Origin: a virus
Length of the DNA stretch: 23,417 nucleotides
Direction: 5' to 3' (one strand)
IMG/VR virus record: IMGVR_UViG_3300009285_000692
Location: 1-23,417 of that record
Shown one piece after another: positions 14,994 through 22,079 of the stretch. Within the stretch, counting starts at the first letter, position 1, and every line of letters starts with the position of its first letter. A program made the translations under genes and the position numbers. The notes under the pieces were generated by a model. The model saw only the letters and a program-made list of their open reading frames with translations. It ran no database searches and was not told the origin of the DNA.

Positions 14994-15785
14994 ATGGCGA
15001 TAAGCGTAGAGCTTGACAAGATGCAGGGGCATAATGTTGTGCAGTCTGAGAACGGATGGGAACTGACAAGAATGGCGATTGTCAAGGGTGTTACCGGCGA
15101 TGGCGATGAACGGCTTGTAAATGCTATCGTTTCAGCCGAGGTTAGAACTGCCGGTATGCCGACAATATACGATGAACATCCGGCAGTTCCAGCAGCAATA
15201 CTTAGGGAATTACGCCCGCGCCCGATAGATAGTGAAACGGTGGAAGTTACATTGGTTTATCGGAGTAATGGCTTTGTGTCATTTCCTAAAAATGCCGCGC
15301 AAATTACTGTCGGAGCGTCAGTCCAGCAAGTATCGACAAATAGAGATAAGAACAATGCAGATTTAAGCGTAAGTCATACATGGACTACTGCCGAAAAAGA
15401 TAAACATGGCGTAAGTCCTACTACGAGTCCAGATACTCAGGGCGGCGAGATAACAGTATTCAAGCCGCAAACTACTTTTGATTATGCCATTCGGCAGAAC
15501 TACGCCCCTGACGCTTTTTCTTTGTCGTATGTCGGTAAGGTAAATAGTTCAACATGGAAGGGTGGGTCGGCGGGTACATGGCTATGTACCAGTATTAATG
15601 GACGGAGTAGTGATAACGGTTCGACATATGATGTTACGTATTCATTTCAATATCAGGCGGCTGGGTGGAATCCGTTCTATTTCTATCGAATGCCCGACGG
15701 CAGGCCGCCTGCTGTTACAGACGCCAATAGTCTAAAGCAAGTAAGTTACTATGAAACCGCAGATTTTACCGGAATGCCTGTATGA
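14994..15785 (+). CDS. Putative tail-tip/baseplate protein
   Basis: Unrecognised family of 263 aa. It has no Cys, signal or membrane segment and is rich in beta-type stretches, such as ETVEVTLVYRSNGFVSFP in the first half, and Tyr/Ser/Gly-rich segments like TYDVTYSFQYQAAGWNPFYFYRMPDG near the C-terminus. It follows the tape measure by 9 nt with an AGAAAGAAG ribosome site, so it is probably a tail-tip component in the place of a Dit or Tal protein. No clear match to those families is visible. Confidence 0.7.
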   Translation: MAISVELDKMQGHNVVQSENGWELTRMAIVKGVTGDGDERLVNAIVSAEVRTAGMPTIYDEHPAVPAAILRELRPRPIDSETVEVTLVYRSNGFVSFPKNAAQITVGASVQQVSTNRDKNNADLSVSHTWTTAEKDKHGVSPTTSPDTQGGEITVFKPQTTFDYAIRQNYAPDAFSLSYVGKVNSSTWKGGSAGTWLCTSINGRSSDNGSTYDVTYSFQYQAAGWNPFYFYRMPDGRPPAVTDANSLKQVSYYETADFTGMPV

Positions 15786-16246
15786 TAAATAAATTTACAC
15801 AGGGTAATGCTTATACGGTTGCAAGGCTTAATGAGCTTGTCAATGCTATAAATAGTCTTAACAGCTTTAGCGGTGATGCTTGCATACGTGTAACACGTTC
15901 AGTCAGCGGCTATACTTTTACACTTGACCTCGACCAGTTAAACGCAAGGATTATAAAAGGCGGATCATCAGCCAATAGCACTATTAAACGTGCTATTACC
16001 ACAGAGGCCGCAGGCGCTTCAACAAGTATCACGTGTAATTTATATGACGGTAATGGAGCAGAGATAACCAGTGGCGAGGGTTCGGCTATAGAGGTTTATT
16101 GTTCTGTTATCGGCGGCGGCAATTTAAACGCCGCTGTTCCGAGACTTGAAGATAACGATGATTTATTTGTAGTCCAACTGCCGTATAGTTCAACGGCAAC
16201 GCGATACTATTGTGTAAGTTTATTCCAGGCTTCGCAGGAGTGCTGA
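15782..16246 (+). CDS. Small putative tail fibre/adhesin component
   Basis: The 154-aa protein begins MINKFTQGNAYTVARLNELVNAINSLNSFSG, a short helix of the type seen where phage fibres start, followed by a beta-rich body (CIRVTRSVSGYTFTLDLDQL, SIEVYCSVIGGGNL) and ends in QASQEC. It overlaps the preceding gene (ATGA) and leads into a Cys-rich adhesin-like gene. It is likely part of a receptor-binding tail tip, inferred from position and composition only. Confidence 0.68.
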   Translation: MINKFTQGNAYTVARLNELVNAINSLNSFSGDACIRVTRSVSGYTFTLDLDQLNARIIKGGSSANSTIKRAITTEAAGASTSITCNLYDGNGAEITSGEGSAIEVYCSVIGGGNLNAAVPRLEDNDDLFVVQLPYSSTATRYYCVSLFQASQEC

Positions 16247-16249
16247 AAA

Positions 16250-16990
16250 ATGGTACTGGTTGGCTGGGATGTTGATAATCTTAAATTACTTACAACCGGT
16301 GCAAAGGTCTGTGAGAGCTGTTGCGGTGCGCCTACTTACGATTGCCCGATAACGTGCAGTATCCCAGACTGGAATACTAATTTTGTATACGCTATTAGCG
16401 ATTATGTATGCTACGGCGGAGTGACATGGGTATCAGAAAGTGCTGCAAATCAAGGGAATGTCCCATCAGGGCCATCCGAGTATTGGACGCAAACAAGTGA
16501 AGATTGTTTATACAATGTTTTCTGCACGGCGGAATATGTTACCAGTGCATGCCCGTTATTTCCTGCCGGACAAGTGCCGAAGTACATTAGAATCGCTTTT
16601 GCCGATATTACTGTATCGACCGGAGATGACCCTTATGGGGCACCGTGGGATGAGATATTCACCTATAGTCTTAACGGATGTTATTGCCTTACCTACATGG
16701 GTTATACAAGCCCTTGGTATTTGTGGCAAGCGACGTTACCAAGAGGTATTTGGAACGGAGTCACTTTTTATCCAGACCAGATTCGGGTAGGATTCCATGC
16801 CGTAAATGCCTATCTCGCCACGATGGGCAATTCATATTACAGCGCAATTGGTTCACGGGATTATGCCATGTTCGATGTTGATGGAATAGGTGCGGATGTA
16901 TCGTATCTCCATAGCGATAACCACGATGATTCAATCGGGCTAAATGGTCATGCCTGTCTTTGGAATCCATGCACGGAGACGTGGATATGA
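16250..16990 (+). CDS. Cys-rich putative adhesin with CBM5/12-like module
   Basis: This 246-aa protein has a run of Cys (CESCC, CPITC, later CYC) and a segment near 39-80 (SIPDWNTNFVYAISDYVCYGGVTWVSES, ending EYW) that resembles the CBM5/12-type carbohydrate-binding fold: spaced W41, W60 and W79 with Y and G between. The remainder is aromatic-rich and beta-like. AGGAG lies about 9 nt before the ATG. The gene lies at the end of the tail block, so it is a good candidate for the receptor-binding or host-glycan-binding tip. The fold resemblance is by eye. Confidence 0.72.
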   Translation: MVLVGWDVDNLKLLTTGAKVCESCCGAPTYDCPITCSIPDWNTNFVYAISDYVCYGGVTWVSESAANQGNVPSGPSEYWTQTSEDCLYNVFCTAEYVTSACPLFPAGQVPKYIRIAFADITVSTGDDPYGAPWDEIFTYSLNGCYCLTYMGYTSPWYLWQATLPRGIWNGVTFYPDQIRVGFHAVNAYLATMGNSYYSAIGSRDYAMFDVDGIGADVSYLHSDNHDDSIGLNGHACLWNPCTETWI

Positions 16991-17340
16991 CCTGCTGCGG
17001 AAAGGTAAAGGCTATGACAAATATCGCACAAGGCAATATTAACCTGCTGGCTGAAAAGATATTCCACCTTGCCACTTTGCGGCATGAGCAGGGCGAGGCA
17101 CGGCAGCGAATATGTATGGCCTGCCATAACCAGACTTGGCTCACTAAAACATTCTATCTTCAATGGCTTGCCAAGAATATGCTGGTAATAACAACGCACA
17201 TTGAGGATTTGACGCAGTTGCCCGATCTACCGAAAGAAGAAAACAGTAAAGGGAAAAAGCTGTTTTGTATAAAGTGTAAGTGCTGGGTAGTTGCAAAGAC
17301 AAGGGCAAAAGATTCTGTCTGTCCGATAGGTAAATGGTAA
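16987..17340 (+). CDS. Small Zn-ribbon-type protein
   Basis: The 117-aa product overlaps the adhesin stop by ATGA, so 16987 is preferred over an ATG at 16960. It starts MTCCGKVKAM and carries two Cys pairs, CMAC (near 51-54) and CIKC (near 96-99), plus CPIGKW at the end, so it probably binds zinc. The final CPxGKW motif is familiar from small phage proteins near tail genes. The role is unknown, perhaps tail-tip assembly or lysis-region accessory. Confidence 0.72.
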   Translation: MTCCGKVKAMTNIAQGNINLLAEKIFHLATLRHEQGEARQRICMACHNQTWLTKTFYLQWLAKNMLVITTHIEDLTQLPDLPKEENSKGKKLFCIKCKCWVVAKTRAKDSVCPIGKW

Positions 17341-17373
17341 ATAACAAACTTAGATAACTGAATAAAGGTAACA

Positions 17374-17433
17374 ATGTTACTGATGAAATGGATAAAAAAT
17401 AGTAATGGGAAAACATCGTTGCATTCAAGATGA
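17374..17433 (+). CDS. Tiny upstream ORF overlapping the holin-region start
   Basis: A 19-codon ORF begins at ATG 17374 with AAAGGT just upstream (spacing ~5) and ends at TGA 17431-17433, across the start of the 131-aa gene at 17405. The latter has no clear ribosome site of its own. This layout could make translation of the lysis-region gene depend on the short ORF. It may also be accidental. Confidence 0.25.
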   Translation: MLLMKWIKNSNGKTSLHSR

Positions 17434-17800
17434 TAGACTTAAAGAAATTGACCAAGCAATCAAAGAATTTTATCGTAAGGCAGAAGCGATAAATATGTCT
17501 CATGTTGAAATAAAAAAAGACTTGGAGACCATAAATAAGAAGCTCGATAACGGTATTACGGGCGGCCTTAATCATATTACCAAATTACTCGAAGGAACTG
17601 GCGAAAATGACAGGGGTTTGTGTTTGCAATTTGCAATCCTTCAGAATGAACATAAAAATCACATGCAAACGGTTGGCACTGTTAAGAAGGCGTTCTGGTC
17701 AAAACTTGGTGCACTTGCTGCCACGGCAATCATTGTCGGCGCTGTTGTCGGCATGATGCTTTTTGTTTTCTTATGGGTACTTAAAGTTATTAAGATATAA
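17405..17800 (+). CDS. Coiled-coil membrane protein, XhlA/holin-accessory-like
   Basis: The 131-aa protein has a charged helical N-terminal half (RLKEIDQAIKEFYRKAEAIN, LETINKKLDN) and one strong C-terminal transmembrane segment (~100-128, ALAATAIIVGAVVGMMLFVFLWVL). That layout matches XhlA-type proteins found with holins in lysis cassettes, where they sit in the inner membrane. A small holin-like gene follows 18 nt later. The ATG lacks a clear ribosome site; an in-frame stop lies at 17393-17395 and no other start exists between. The family call is by topology, not a firm motif. Confidence 0.68.
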   Translation: MGKHRCIQDDRLKEIDQAIKEFYRKAEAINMSHVEIKKDLETINKKLDNGITGGLNHITKLLEGTGENDRGLCLQFAILQNEHKNHMQTVGTVKKAFWSKLGALAATAIIVGAVVGMMLFVFLWVLKVIKI

Positions 17801-17818
17801 ACTTAGAAAGGATATTTT

Positions 17819-17980
17819 ATGGAATGGTTACAGGAACATTGGAAGGACATTGTGGACGTTATTACTTATGTGATTGCGGCATCGTCGATTATTGTCAGAT
17901 TGACACCAACAGAAGCCGACAATAAAGCTCTTGACAAGACAATTAAGGTGCTTCAATTAGTCTCATTGAATAAAAAATAA
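17819..17980 (+). CDS. Small holin-like membrane protein (53 aa)
   Basis: The sequence MEWLQEHWKDIVDVITYVIAASSIIVRL, then TPTEADNKALDKTIKVLQLVSLNKK, is typical of tiny phage holin-like proteins: an amphipathic start, one membrane segment (~12-28), then TPTxxD and a basic end. It has an AGAAAGGAT ribosome site. It is the last + strand gene before the convergent hairpin and follows the XhlA-like gene, so the pair may form a lysis unit. No endolysin is visible in the window. Confidence 0.72.
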   Translation: MEWLQEHWKDIVDVITYVIAASSIIVRLTPTEADNKALDKTIKVLQLVSLNKK

Positions 17981-18004
17981 GGTTTCAGGTCATTCTCTCC
18001 CTCC

Positions 18005-18034
18005 AATGGCGGTGCTTCGACAGGCCGCCATTTT
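18005..18034 (+). terminator. Hairpin at the convergent gene junction, likely terminator
   Basis: AATGGCGG (18005-18012) and CCGCCATT (18025-18032) form a perfect 8-bp stem around a 12-nt loop, followed by TTTTA on the + strand. It sits right after the last + gene and abuts the stop (18033-18035) of the first - strand gene. It most likely ends the + transcript. The T-run is short, so strength is uncertain; no T-run is seen for the - strand transcript. Confidence 0.68.
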
Positions 18035-18494
18035 ATATTGCGTTTGCCAAGTCTTTATGTTTGTTAAGTTCTTTTGCATCAATAAAATCATATAGATTTT
18101 TGTCATAGCCACGAATCATTGTATCGAGTGAAACATTTCTTTCGTTTTTACGAATCATGTTCTCGCAGAACAATAATAGGGTATTGTTTATAAAAGGATG
18201 ATTGTTTATGAAGCGATAGATATGTTCGATTTGTTTTTGTCTGCGATGTGGAAGTGAGTTATAAATTCTGTAATATTCCAAACCTCGTTTTCCAGCAAGC
18301 ATCCAATATTTTCTATTGCGCAGGCTTTTATCTTGGCCTCTTTTTCCGGTAGGAATTGGCGATATGATTGTAATTCCAGCAAGCCGCCGCCGTGCGCCTC
18401 GAATAGCCGTTCTTCTTCGTGTGTATGTTTGAGAAACAAAATCGCCAGCTATGTATTTGTATCTGTTACCAATACTGACTATTTTACAATCCAT
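18033..18494 (-). CDS. Hypothetical basic protein (153 aa)
   Basis: I do not recognise this protein. It is rich in Arg, Tyr, Asn and Ile (RRRTAIRGARRRLAG near 25-40; PTGKRGQDKSLRNRKYWMLAGKRG), with a helical C-terminal half. The basic patch suggests nucleic-acid binding, a composition-based guess. An AAGGAATAAA site precedes its ATG (18494), and it starts 8 nt after the upstream gene ends. It is the last gene of the - strand cassette, ending next to the hairpin. Confidence 0.65.
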   Translation of the reverse strand: MDCKIVSIGNRYKYIAGDFVSQTYTRRRTAIRGARRRLAGITIISPIPTGKRGQDKSLRNRKYWMLAGKRGLEYYRIYNSLPHRRQKQIEHIYRFINNHPFINNTLLLFCENMIRKNERNVSLDTMIRGYDKNLYDFIDAKELNKHKDLANAI

Positions 18495-18502
18495 TTTATT
18501 CC

Positions 18503-18706
18503 TTATGCTATATATTCCGGCAGACGCTTTTCAATTTCAGCTTCTAAGGCCGTTAATGCTTCGTGTCGAGTTCTGCCCTTACATTCTACGGTATCACAGC
18601 CGACCGATAAGGCATCGTACATACCATCGCCATAATAGTTATAACGAATAACGATAGAGGTGTGTCTGTGTAGTGGTGGGCGTTTCAGGCCAAAGGGTCG
18701 AGTCAT
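18503..18706 (-). CDS. Short HicB-like protein
   Basis: The 67-aa product has SIVIRYNYYGDGMYDALSVGCDTVECKGRTRHEALTALEAEIEKRLPEYI, which resembles the partial RNase H-like fold of HicB antitoxins (beta strands, then GRTRxEALxxLExxI). No HicA-like partner lies next to it, so it may be an orphan regulator or simply a small alpha/beta protein. Its ATG overlaps the previous gene's stop (ATGA). Confidence 0.6.
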   Translation of the reverse strand: MTRPFGLKRPPLHRHTSIVIRYNYYGDGMYDALSVGCDTVECKGRTRHEALTALEAEIEKRLPEYIA

Positions 18707-18864
18707 TTAGTCCGTTTCTGAAAATAAATCCCTACTGAAAACAATTTAAGATTTGCGCCAATATGCCACTCTCCATTACGGCAACGAACTTTGTATAGGT
18801 CAAATGATAGTTTCCACTGAAACCAAAACCAATAGAATTGAAATCGTCGTGTTGTAATTATCAT
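18703..18864 (-). CDS. Small Trp/Arg-rich protein (53 aa)
   Basis: This ORF runs from ATG (18864) to a TGA (18703-18705) that overlaps the next gene's ATG. The sequence begins MIITTRRFQFYWFWFQWKLSFDLYKVRC and ends QKRTK; it is unusually rich in aromatic and basic residues. There is no recognisable family. The overlap with its neighbour supports translation. Confidence 0.55.
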   Translation of the reverse strand: MIITTRRFQFYWFWFQWKLSFDLYKVRCRNGEWHIGANLKLFSVGIYFQKRTK

Positions 18865-18892
18865 TCACTTACTCCATTTACCCATGTTTTTT

Positions 18893-19231
18893 TCAATATT
18901 CTGCTTCATAAGTCCGTTCAAATATATCTGGTTTACAGGGATAGAACTCGCCTTTAATACCCTTAACAATCCAATCGCCCGGACAAACAATATGCCCGCC
19001 TTCAAGGGTATCAATCCATCCATGAACGTGCATTACATTTTTACAATATTGACAAAATTCGTTGCCATCACCTATAGGGTTGCGATAATAGCGAACAACT
19101 TTACCTTCTGACATAAAAATTTCTTTGTCACCTTCGTTTGGTTGTATTGGAATACAATTATCTTCTGGATGGTCGCCATTTTTAAACCATTGTACCGCTT
19201 CAACCACTATAGGTTTTTTTCTGTATTTCAT
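18893..19231 (-). CDS. Conserved phage protein with PGDWIVKG motif
   Basis: The 112-aa protein contains RKKPIVVEAVQWFKNG (4-19), a Cys pair FCQYCKN, HVHGWIDTLEGGHIVCPGDWIVKGIKGEFYPCKPDIFERTYE (about 69-110). The GxIVCPGDWIVKGxxGEFYPCKPDIFExTYE tail is a well-known signature of small phage proteins whose role is unknown. AGGTGAAAGA precedes the ATG, which overlaps the preceding gene's stop. Confidence 0.85.
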   Translation of the reverse strand: MKYRKKPIVVEAVQWFKNGDHPEDNCIPIQPNEGDKEIFMSEGKVVRYYRNPIGDGNEFCQYCKNVMHVHGWIDTLEGGHIVCPGDWIVKGIKGEFYPCKPDIFERTYEAEY

Positions 19232-19497
19232 TCTTTCACCTCATTTACCCATGTTTCCGCTATTACATTCGCATCGGCTATTGTCGGGATATAGACATGG
19301 CAAAAGTCCGAGTTTGCCACTATTGACCATAATTTAAAATTTACGTGTTGCAAAGTCCTTGGAGTTCCATCGCACCGAAGCCAGTCAAAAATGGCTTGCA
19401 TTTGGCAAGGTGTTAAAGTTTGCGCCCTTATGTTGCATGAAAAGCAAAATATGACACACAAAATAGTTAATGTTGCATGGGTGAGTAGGTATTTCAT
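19228..19497 (-). CDS. Hypothetical protein with signal peptide (89 aa)
   Basis: The first ~25 residues (MKYLLTHATLTILCVIFCFSCNIRA) form a hydrophobic signal, with a Cys at 20-21 that does not fit a clean lipobox. The rest contains several Trp and Cys residues and ends WVNEVKE. Its stop overlaps the start of the gene at 19231 (ATGA). No family is recognised; it is probably an exported or membrane protein. Confidence 0.6.
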   Translation of the reverse strand: MKYLLTHATLTILCVIFCFSCNIRAQTLTPCQMQAIFDWLRCDGTPRTLQHVNFKLWSIVANSDFCHVYIPTIADANVIAETWVNEVKE

Positions 19498-19500
19498 TTT

Positions 19501-19965
19501 TTATTTTCCTTCTCCAATTTCAAATTTTAGTTTTCCCTGTAGGGGATGCTTATCCACTCGTGGCCTGCTCGGTACGCTCCAGGAGCCGCCGCGACATTCG
19601 CCCACACATGTCCAGCCAGCCGCCGTAATTGATGTTCCGCTTTCACTATTGAGAATATAAGTAACGCATTTTCGATAACCCAATTCTCTGGCTATGCGCC
19701 AACTTGCGGCATAGAGTTTTGAGCAAGCATTTTTCGTGCCATCTGTACAAAGTCGTGTAACTTCAAGAGTCCAGCCATCATCTATCCGTCTTGATACCGG
19801 CCTGCCAACAATAGCCACACCTACAATTTTTTCGCCATCGGCAAGCCCGATAGAAAACTTATGTCCAACAACTTTGCCATGATGCCTGTGATGCTGTGCC
19901 ACAAAGGCATTGGCTTCATCAAGGGCAATCGGAACTATTTCAAGTTTTCTTTTATCTGTGTCCAT
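19501..19965 (-). CDS. XF1762-family GNAT-like phage protein
   Basis: The 154-aa protein carries LEIVPIALDEANAFVAQHHRHHGKVVGHKFSIGL, GVAIVGRPVSRRIDDGWTLEVTRLCTDGTKNACSKLY, and YILNSESGTSITAAGWTCVGE, the conserved layout of the XF1762 family, which is thought to have a GNAT-type acetyltransferase fold. The HHRHHG motif near the N-terminus is characteristic. It starts 5 nt after its upstream neighbour's stop with no clear ribosome site, so coupling is likely. Its substrate is unknown. Confidence 0.85.
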   Translation of the reverse strand: MDTDKRKLEIVPIALDEANAFVAQHHRHHGKVVGHKFSIGLADGEKIVGVAIVGRPVSRRIDDGWTLEVTRLCTDGTKNACSKLYAASWRIARELGYRKCVTYILNSESGTSITAAGWTCVGECRGGSWSVPSRPRVDKHPLQGKLKFEIGEGK

Positions 19966-19970
19966 CTGTG

Positions 19971-20189
19971 TTAATCTGTGGCCCTCACAATCCTGTCAAG
20001 TTCTTCCATTGTTTCGCAAGCCTTACACCAGCCGAACGTAACGCCTGCGCCTTCCTCTGCCGCATCACATCTGCAACAATAGGACGCTAACGCCTTGTTC
20101 TGTAGCCGTACCATTGAGTTGTCGCACTCGTAACAGTCATCCTGCGAATCATCTTCGCACTCCTTCAGGAACTTTTCAAGGTCGGTCAT
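19971..20189 (-). CDS. Small Cys-rich protein (72 aa)
   Basis: The protein has about six Cys in pairs (CYEC, CCRCD, WCKAC), a Zn-binding pattern, and an acidic N-terminus (MTDLEKFLKECEDDSQDD). The start overlaps the upstream stop (ATGA). There is no firm family match; the Cys pairs suggest a zinc-stabilised fold. Confidence 0.65.
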   Translation of the reverse strand: MTDLEKFLKECEDDSQDDCYECDNSMVRLQNKALASYCCRCDAAEEGAGVTFGWCKACETMEELDRIVRATD

Positions 20190-20491
20190 TTTTCATTCTC
20201 CTTCATATAACATGGAGCATTAATCCTATGCACTACGGTTTCGTCATCTGGTTGGCCACAACATCTCTTCTTTCGATGCGATTGGCGGTCGATGTTTTGC
20301 AATTTACAGACACATTGGTCTAATTGATGCTTACATAATGGACATTTGCCACCAAAATCCTTGTTGGTTGCAGTTTCAAGTCCAGTCGAGAGTATTGGAA
20401 GTAACCGGCTCTCCAACTCTTCCACTCGCTTTTTCAGGGAGGCGTTTTCTCGGTATAATTCTGAGCATAACTCTTTTTCTGCTTTATTCAT
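20186..20491 (-). CDS. Coiled-coil plus Zn-type protein (101 aa)
   Basis: Residues ~1-35 (AEKELCSELYRENASLKKRVEELESRL) form a coiled coil, and later CPLCKHQLDQCVCK and KKRCCGQPDDE supply Cys clusters likely to bind zinc. It looks like a small DNA- or protein-binding adaptor of a kind common in phage accessory regions. A GAGAATGAAAA sequence sits before the ATG. No family is identified. Confidence 0.68.
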   Translation of the reverse strand: MNKAEKELCSELYRENASLKKRVEELESRLLPILSTGLETATNKDFGGKCPLCKHQLDQCVCKLQNIDRQSHRKKRCCGQPDDETVVHRINAPCYMKENEK

Positions 20492-20494
20492 TTT

Positions 20495-20563
20495 TCATTC
20501 TCCTTTCAAAAGCACCTTGGCCGCCATTTGGCTAACGGCCAAGGCTATAATTATTAGTAGCAT
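20495..20563 (-). CDS. Tiny hydrophobic peptide (22 aa)
   Basis: The peptide MLLIIIALAVSQMAAKVLLKGE is one hydrophobic helix. AAGGAGACA precedes its ATG, a very good ribosome site. It fills the gap between the 59-aa gene upstream and the 101-aa gene downstream. Possible roles include a membrane peptide or leader; length alone gives little confidence. Confidence 0.42.
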   Translation of the reverse strand: MLLIIIALAVSQMAAKVLLKGE

Positions 20564-20575
20564 TGTCTCCTTGTA

Positions 20576-20755
20576 CTAAACTGGGTCAACGCTCCCATTA
20601 TTTTTTGCCGCTTCGTCCCATTTGGCAGCAGATAGTTTTACCGCCTCTGCCAAGAAGTCCTTTTCGGCTTGGGTTATTGGTACGCCCGTTCCAAGCCGAG
20701 TAGCAATATCCGACAACTGTGAAATTGCTTTTAAAATCAATAGCATGTCTTCCAT
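20576..20755 (-). CDS. Small helical protein (59 aa)
   Basis: The frame reads MEDMLLILKAISQLSDIATRLGTGVPITQAEKDFLAEAVKLSAAKWDEA, then ends NGSVDPV. It is alpha-helical with a PITQAEKDFLAEAVKL segment. AAGGATAAAAA precedes the ATG. A longer ORF on the same strand in another frame (20598-20807) lacks the normal composition and is rejected. Function is unknown. Confidence 0.65.
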   Translation of the reverse strand: MEDMLLILKAISQLSDIATRLGTGVPITQAEKDFLAEAVKLSAAKWDEAAKNNGSVDPV

Positions 20756-20775
20756 TTTTTATCCTTTCTTGAAAA

Positions 20776-21075
20776 TTACAAAACGTGGAATCCTGAGGGT
20801 AAAACATCCTCTCCGATATTTATGGCTTGACCGAAACCGTTGCCGCCGATAACAAGACTCATTTTACGAGCGATTGACCATACGACAGGCCACCCGTCTT
20901 TGTCCCGCAAATCCTTATCTGCGCAAACAAAATGAAACGGCGATCTTGGGTTATCATAGCCAATCCAAGTTCCAACTTGCAGTTTCTCCGTAAATGGAAT
21001 TCTTGGGTCTCTGACGGAAATTGCCACCGCCCCATAACCAGCTTCTTTCATCTTTGTTAGAAACTCATTTAACAT
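20776..21075 (-). CDS. Hypothetical protein (99 aa)
   Basis: I do not recognise this protein. It starts MLNEFLTKMKEAGYGAVAISVRDPRIPF and has an alternating alpha/beta look, with several Gly/Pro-rich turns and no Cys cluster. A clear AGAAAGGAC ribosome site precedes the ATG, and the gene fits the compact - strand cassette. Confidence 0.65.
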   Translation of the reverse strand: MLNEFLTKMKEAGYGAVAISVRDPRIPFTEKLQVGTWIGYDNPRSPFHFVCADKDLRDKDGWPVVWSIARKMSLVIGGNGFGQAINIGEDVLPSGFHVL

Positions 21076-21090
21076 TTTAAACCGTCCTTT

Positions 21091-21240
21091 CTAAAGTTTT
21101 TCCCATTCAAAACCTAATAACAAATACTGCCACATACGCCACCACCAGTTGGGCATGGGTGCGGGGCTTTCTATTACTATCGTTGTGTTTTCGCTTTGCC
21201 TGTTAATACATAACTGACACTGTGGTTTTTCAATATTCAT
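21091..21240 (-). CDS. Small Trp-rich protein (49 aa)
   Basis: The ORF reads MNIEKPQCQLCINRQSENTTIV, then PMPNWWWRMWQYLLLGFEWEKL. It has a CxxC and a Trp-rich amphipathic C-terminal region that may touch membranes. The ATG overlaps the upstream lipoprotein stop (ATGA), and it ends 16 nt before the next gene. No family is known. Confidence 0.55.
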   Translation of the reverse strand: MNIEKPQCQLCINRQSENTTIVIESPAPMPNWWWRMWQYLLLGFEWEKL

Positions 21241-21542
21241 TTTTTACTCGCCTGATACCGTATCAGTTCGTCGAGAATTTTATTGAACGCTTCAATCACA
21301 TCCGGCGGAGTATTGCCCATCTTGTCAGCCTCATACCAGATATCAAGATAGGTTGCGCCTTCGTGGACGGCAATGCTAATCTGCTGTGTCTCCTGAGGCG
21401 AAAACTTACCCAACTCCTGCAATAGAGTAAGGTCGTCTACAATGGCAATAAATGACTTCTGAGCCACATAAAGTCGATTTTGGGTGGTACATCCTGCCAA
21501 TGGAACGACCATTAGCATGCAAAGAATACCTGCTGTTTTCAT
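21237..21542 (-). CDS. Small lipoprotein (101 aa)
   Basis: The N-terminus MKTAGILCMLMVVPLAGCTTQ has a signal peptide with the lipobox LAGC, so the mature protein should start at Cys18 with a lipid anchor. The mature part is helical (YVAQKSFIAIVDDLTLLQELG, PPDVIEAFNKILDELIRY). A TTAGGAGAT ribosome site overlaps the HNH gene's stop. It could be an outer-membrane lysis component (spanin-like) or an exclusion lipoprotein; this is not resolvable by sequence alone. Confidence 0.75.
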   Translation of the reverse strand: MKTAGILCMLMVVPLAGCTTQNRLYVAQKSFIAIVDDLTLLQELGKFSPQETQQISIAVHEGATYLDIWYEADKMGNTPPDVIEAFNKILDELIRYQASKK

Positions 21543-21551
21543 ACAAATCTC

Positions 21552-22061
21552 CTAAATTAAGTTCAATCTGGCGAAGTCTCCGAACAATTCGGTCGCTTTC
21601 GCGTTATAGGCAAGTCCTGCTTCTTTTTCTATTTTAAAAGTTCCCATTCGGTAACAAACTCCATCCTTACGCAGACAGACAGACCAACCCTTATTATTCC
21701 AATAAACGCCCTTGTATAATGATTTACTTCTTGCTCTTTTTGGACGGTTATAGCTGTTCTGCAATCTTGTACAGTTTCTTAAATTGCACTTTCTATTGTC
21801 TAATCCATGCCCGTTTTTGTGGTCAACTTGGTCTTTGCTTTTAGTTTTGGCAATCTCTCTGCCCATCTGAACCGTAACCTGCCTTCCTTTTGTTCGTCCG
21901 GCACGGCGGGCGTAGAAAGTTCTCACTCCAACCATAGTCTGCCATTTCCATTGACTCAGCCATTCGTAATCTTCGGTATCAACAATGGCGTGTTTCCCCT
22001 TGGTCAGCGGAATTAAACTAATCGACAATAATGGACATTTAGTGTGTTTGCAGGGATACAT
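21552..22061 (-). CDS. HNH endonuclease with AP2-like DNA-binding domain
   Basis: This is a probable free-standing homing endonuclease. In the 169-aa protein the first part (LIPLTKGKHAIVDTEDYEWLSQWKW) is the usual N-terminus of phage HNH-AP2 proteins. The HNH core is QVDHKNGHGLDNRKCNLRNCT (about 78-98), with D80-H81, N89 and NLR. The AP2-like end is YKGVYWNNKGWSV and LAYNAKATELFGDFARLN (116-167). I chose ATG 22061 for its GGAG site, 6 nt upstream. A longer start at 22187 would fall at the predicted transcription start. It has its own consensus promoter and a structured leader, unlike its neighbours, as expected of a mobile gene. Confidence 0.88.
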   Translation of the reverse strand: MYPCKHTKCPLLSISLIPLTKGKHAIVDTEDYEWLSQWKWQTMVGVRTFYARRAGRTKGRQVTVQMGREIAKTKSKDQVDHKNGHGLDNRKCNLRNCTRLQNSYNRPKRARSKSLYKGVYWNNKGWSVCLRKDGVCYRMGTFKIEKEAGLAYNAKATELFGDFARLNLI

Positions 22062-22079
22062 AAGTTCTCCAAAATAAAA

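Noticed and set aside
18206-18439. 77-aa - strand ORF within the 153-aa hypothetical gene
   Set aside because: It is a shadow frame; the longer ORF has the ribosome site and fits the spacing to its neighbours.
18503-18706. HicAB toxin-antitoxin system
   Set aside because: Only a short HicB-like protein is present; no HicA-like partner lies on either side.
20598-20807. 69-aa ORF on the - strand
   Set aside because: It overlaps the better-supported 59-aa gene (20576-20755), which has a clear ribosome site and a normal helical composition.
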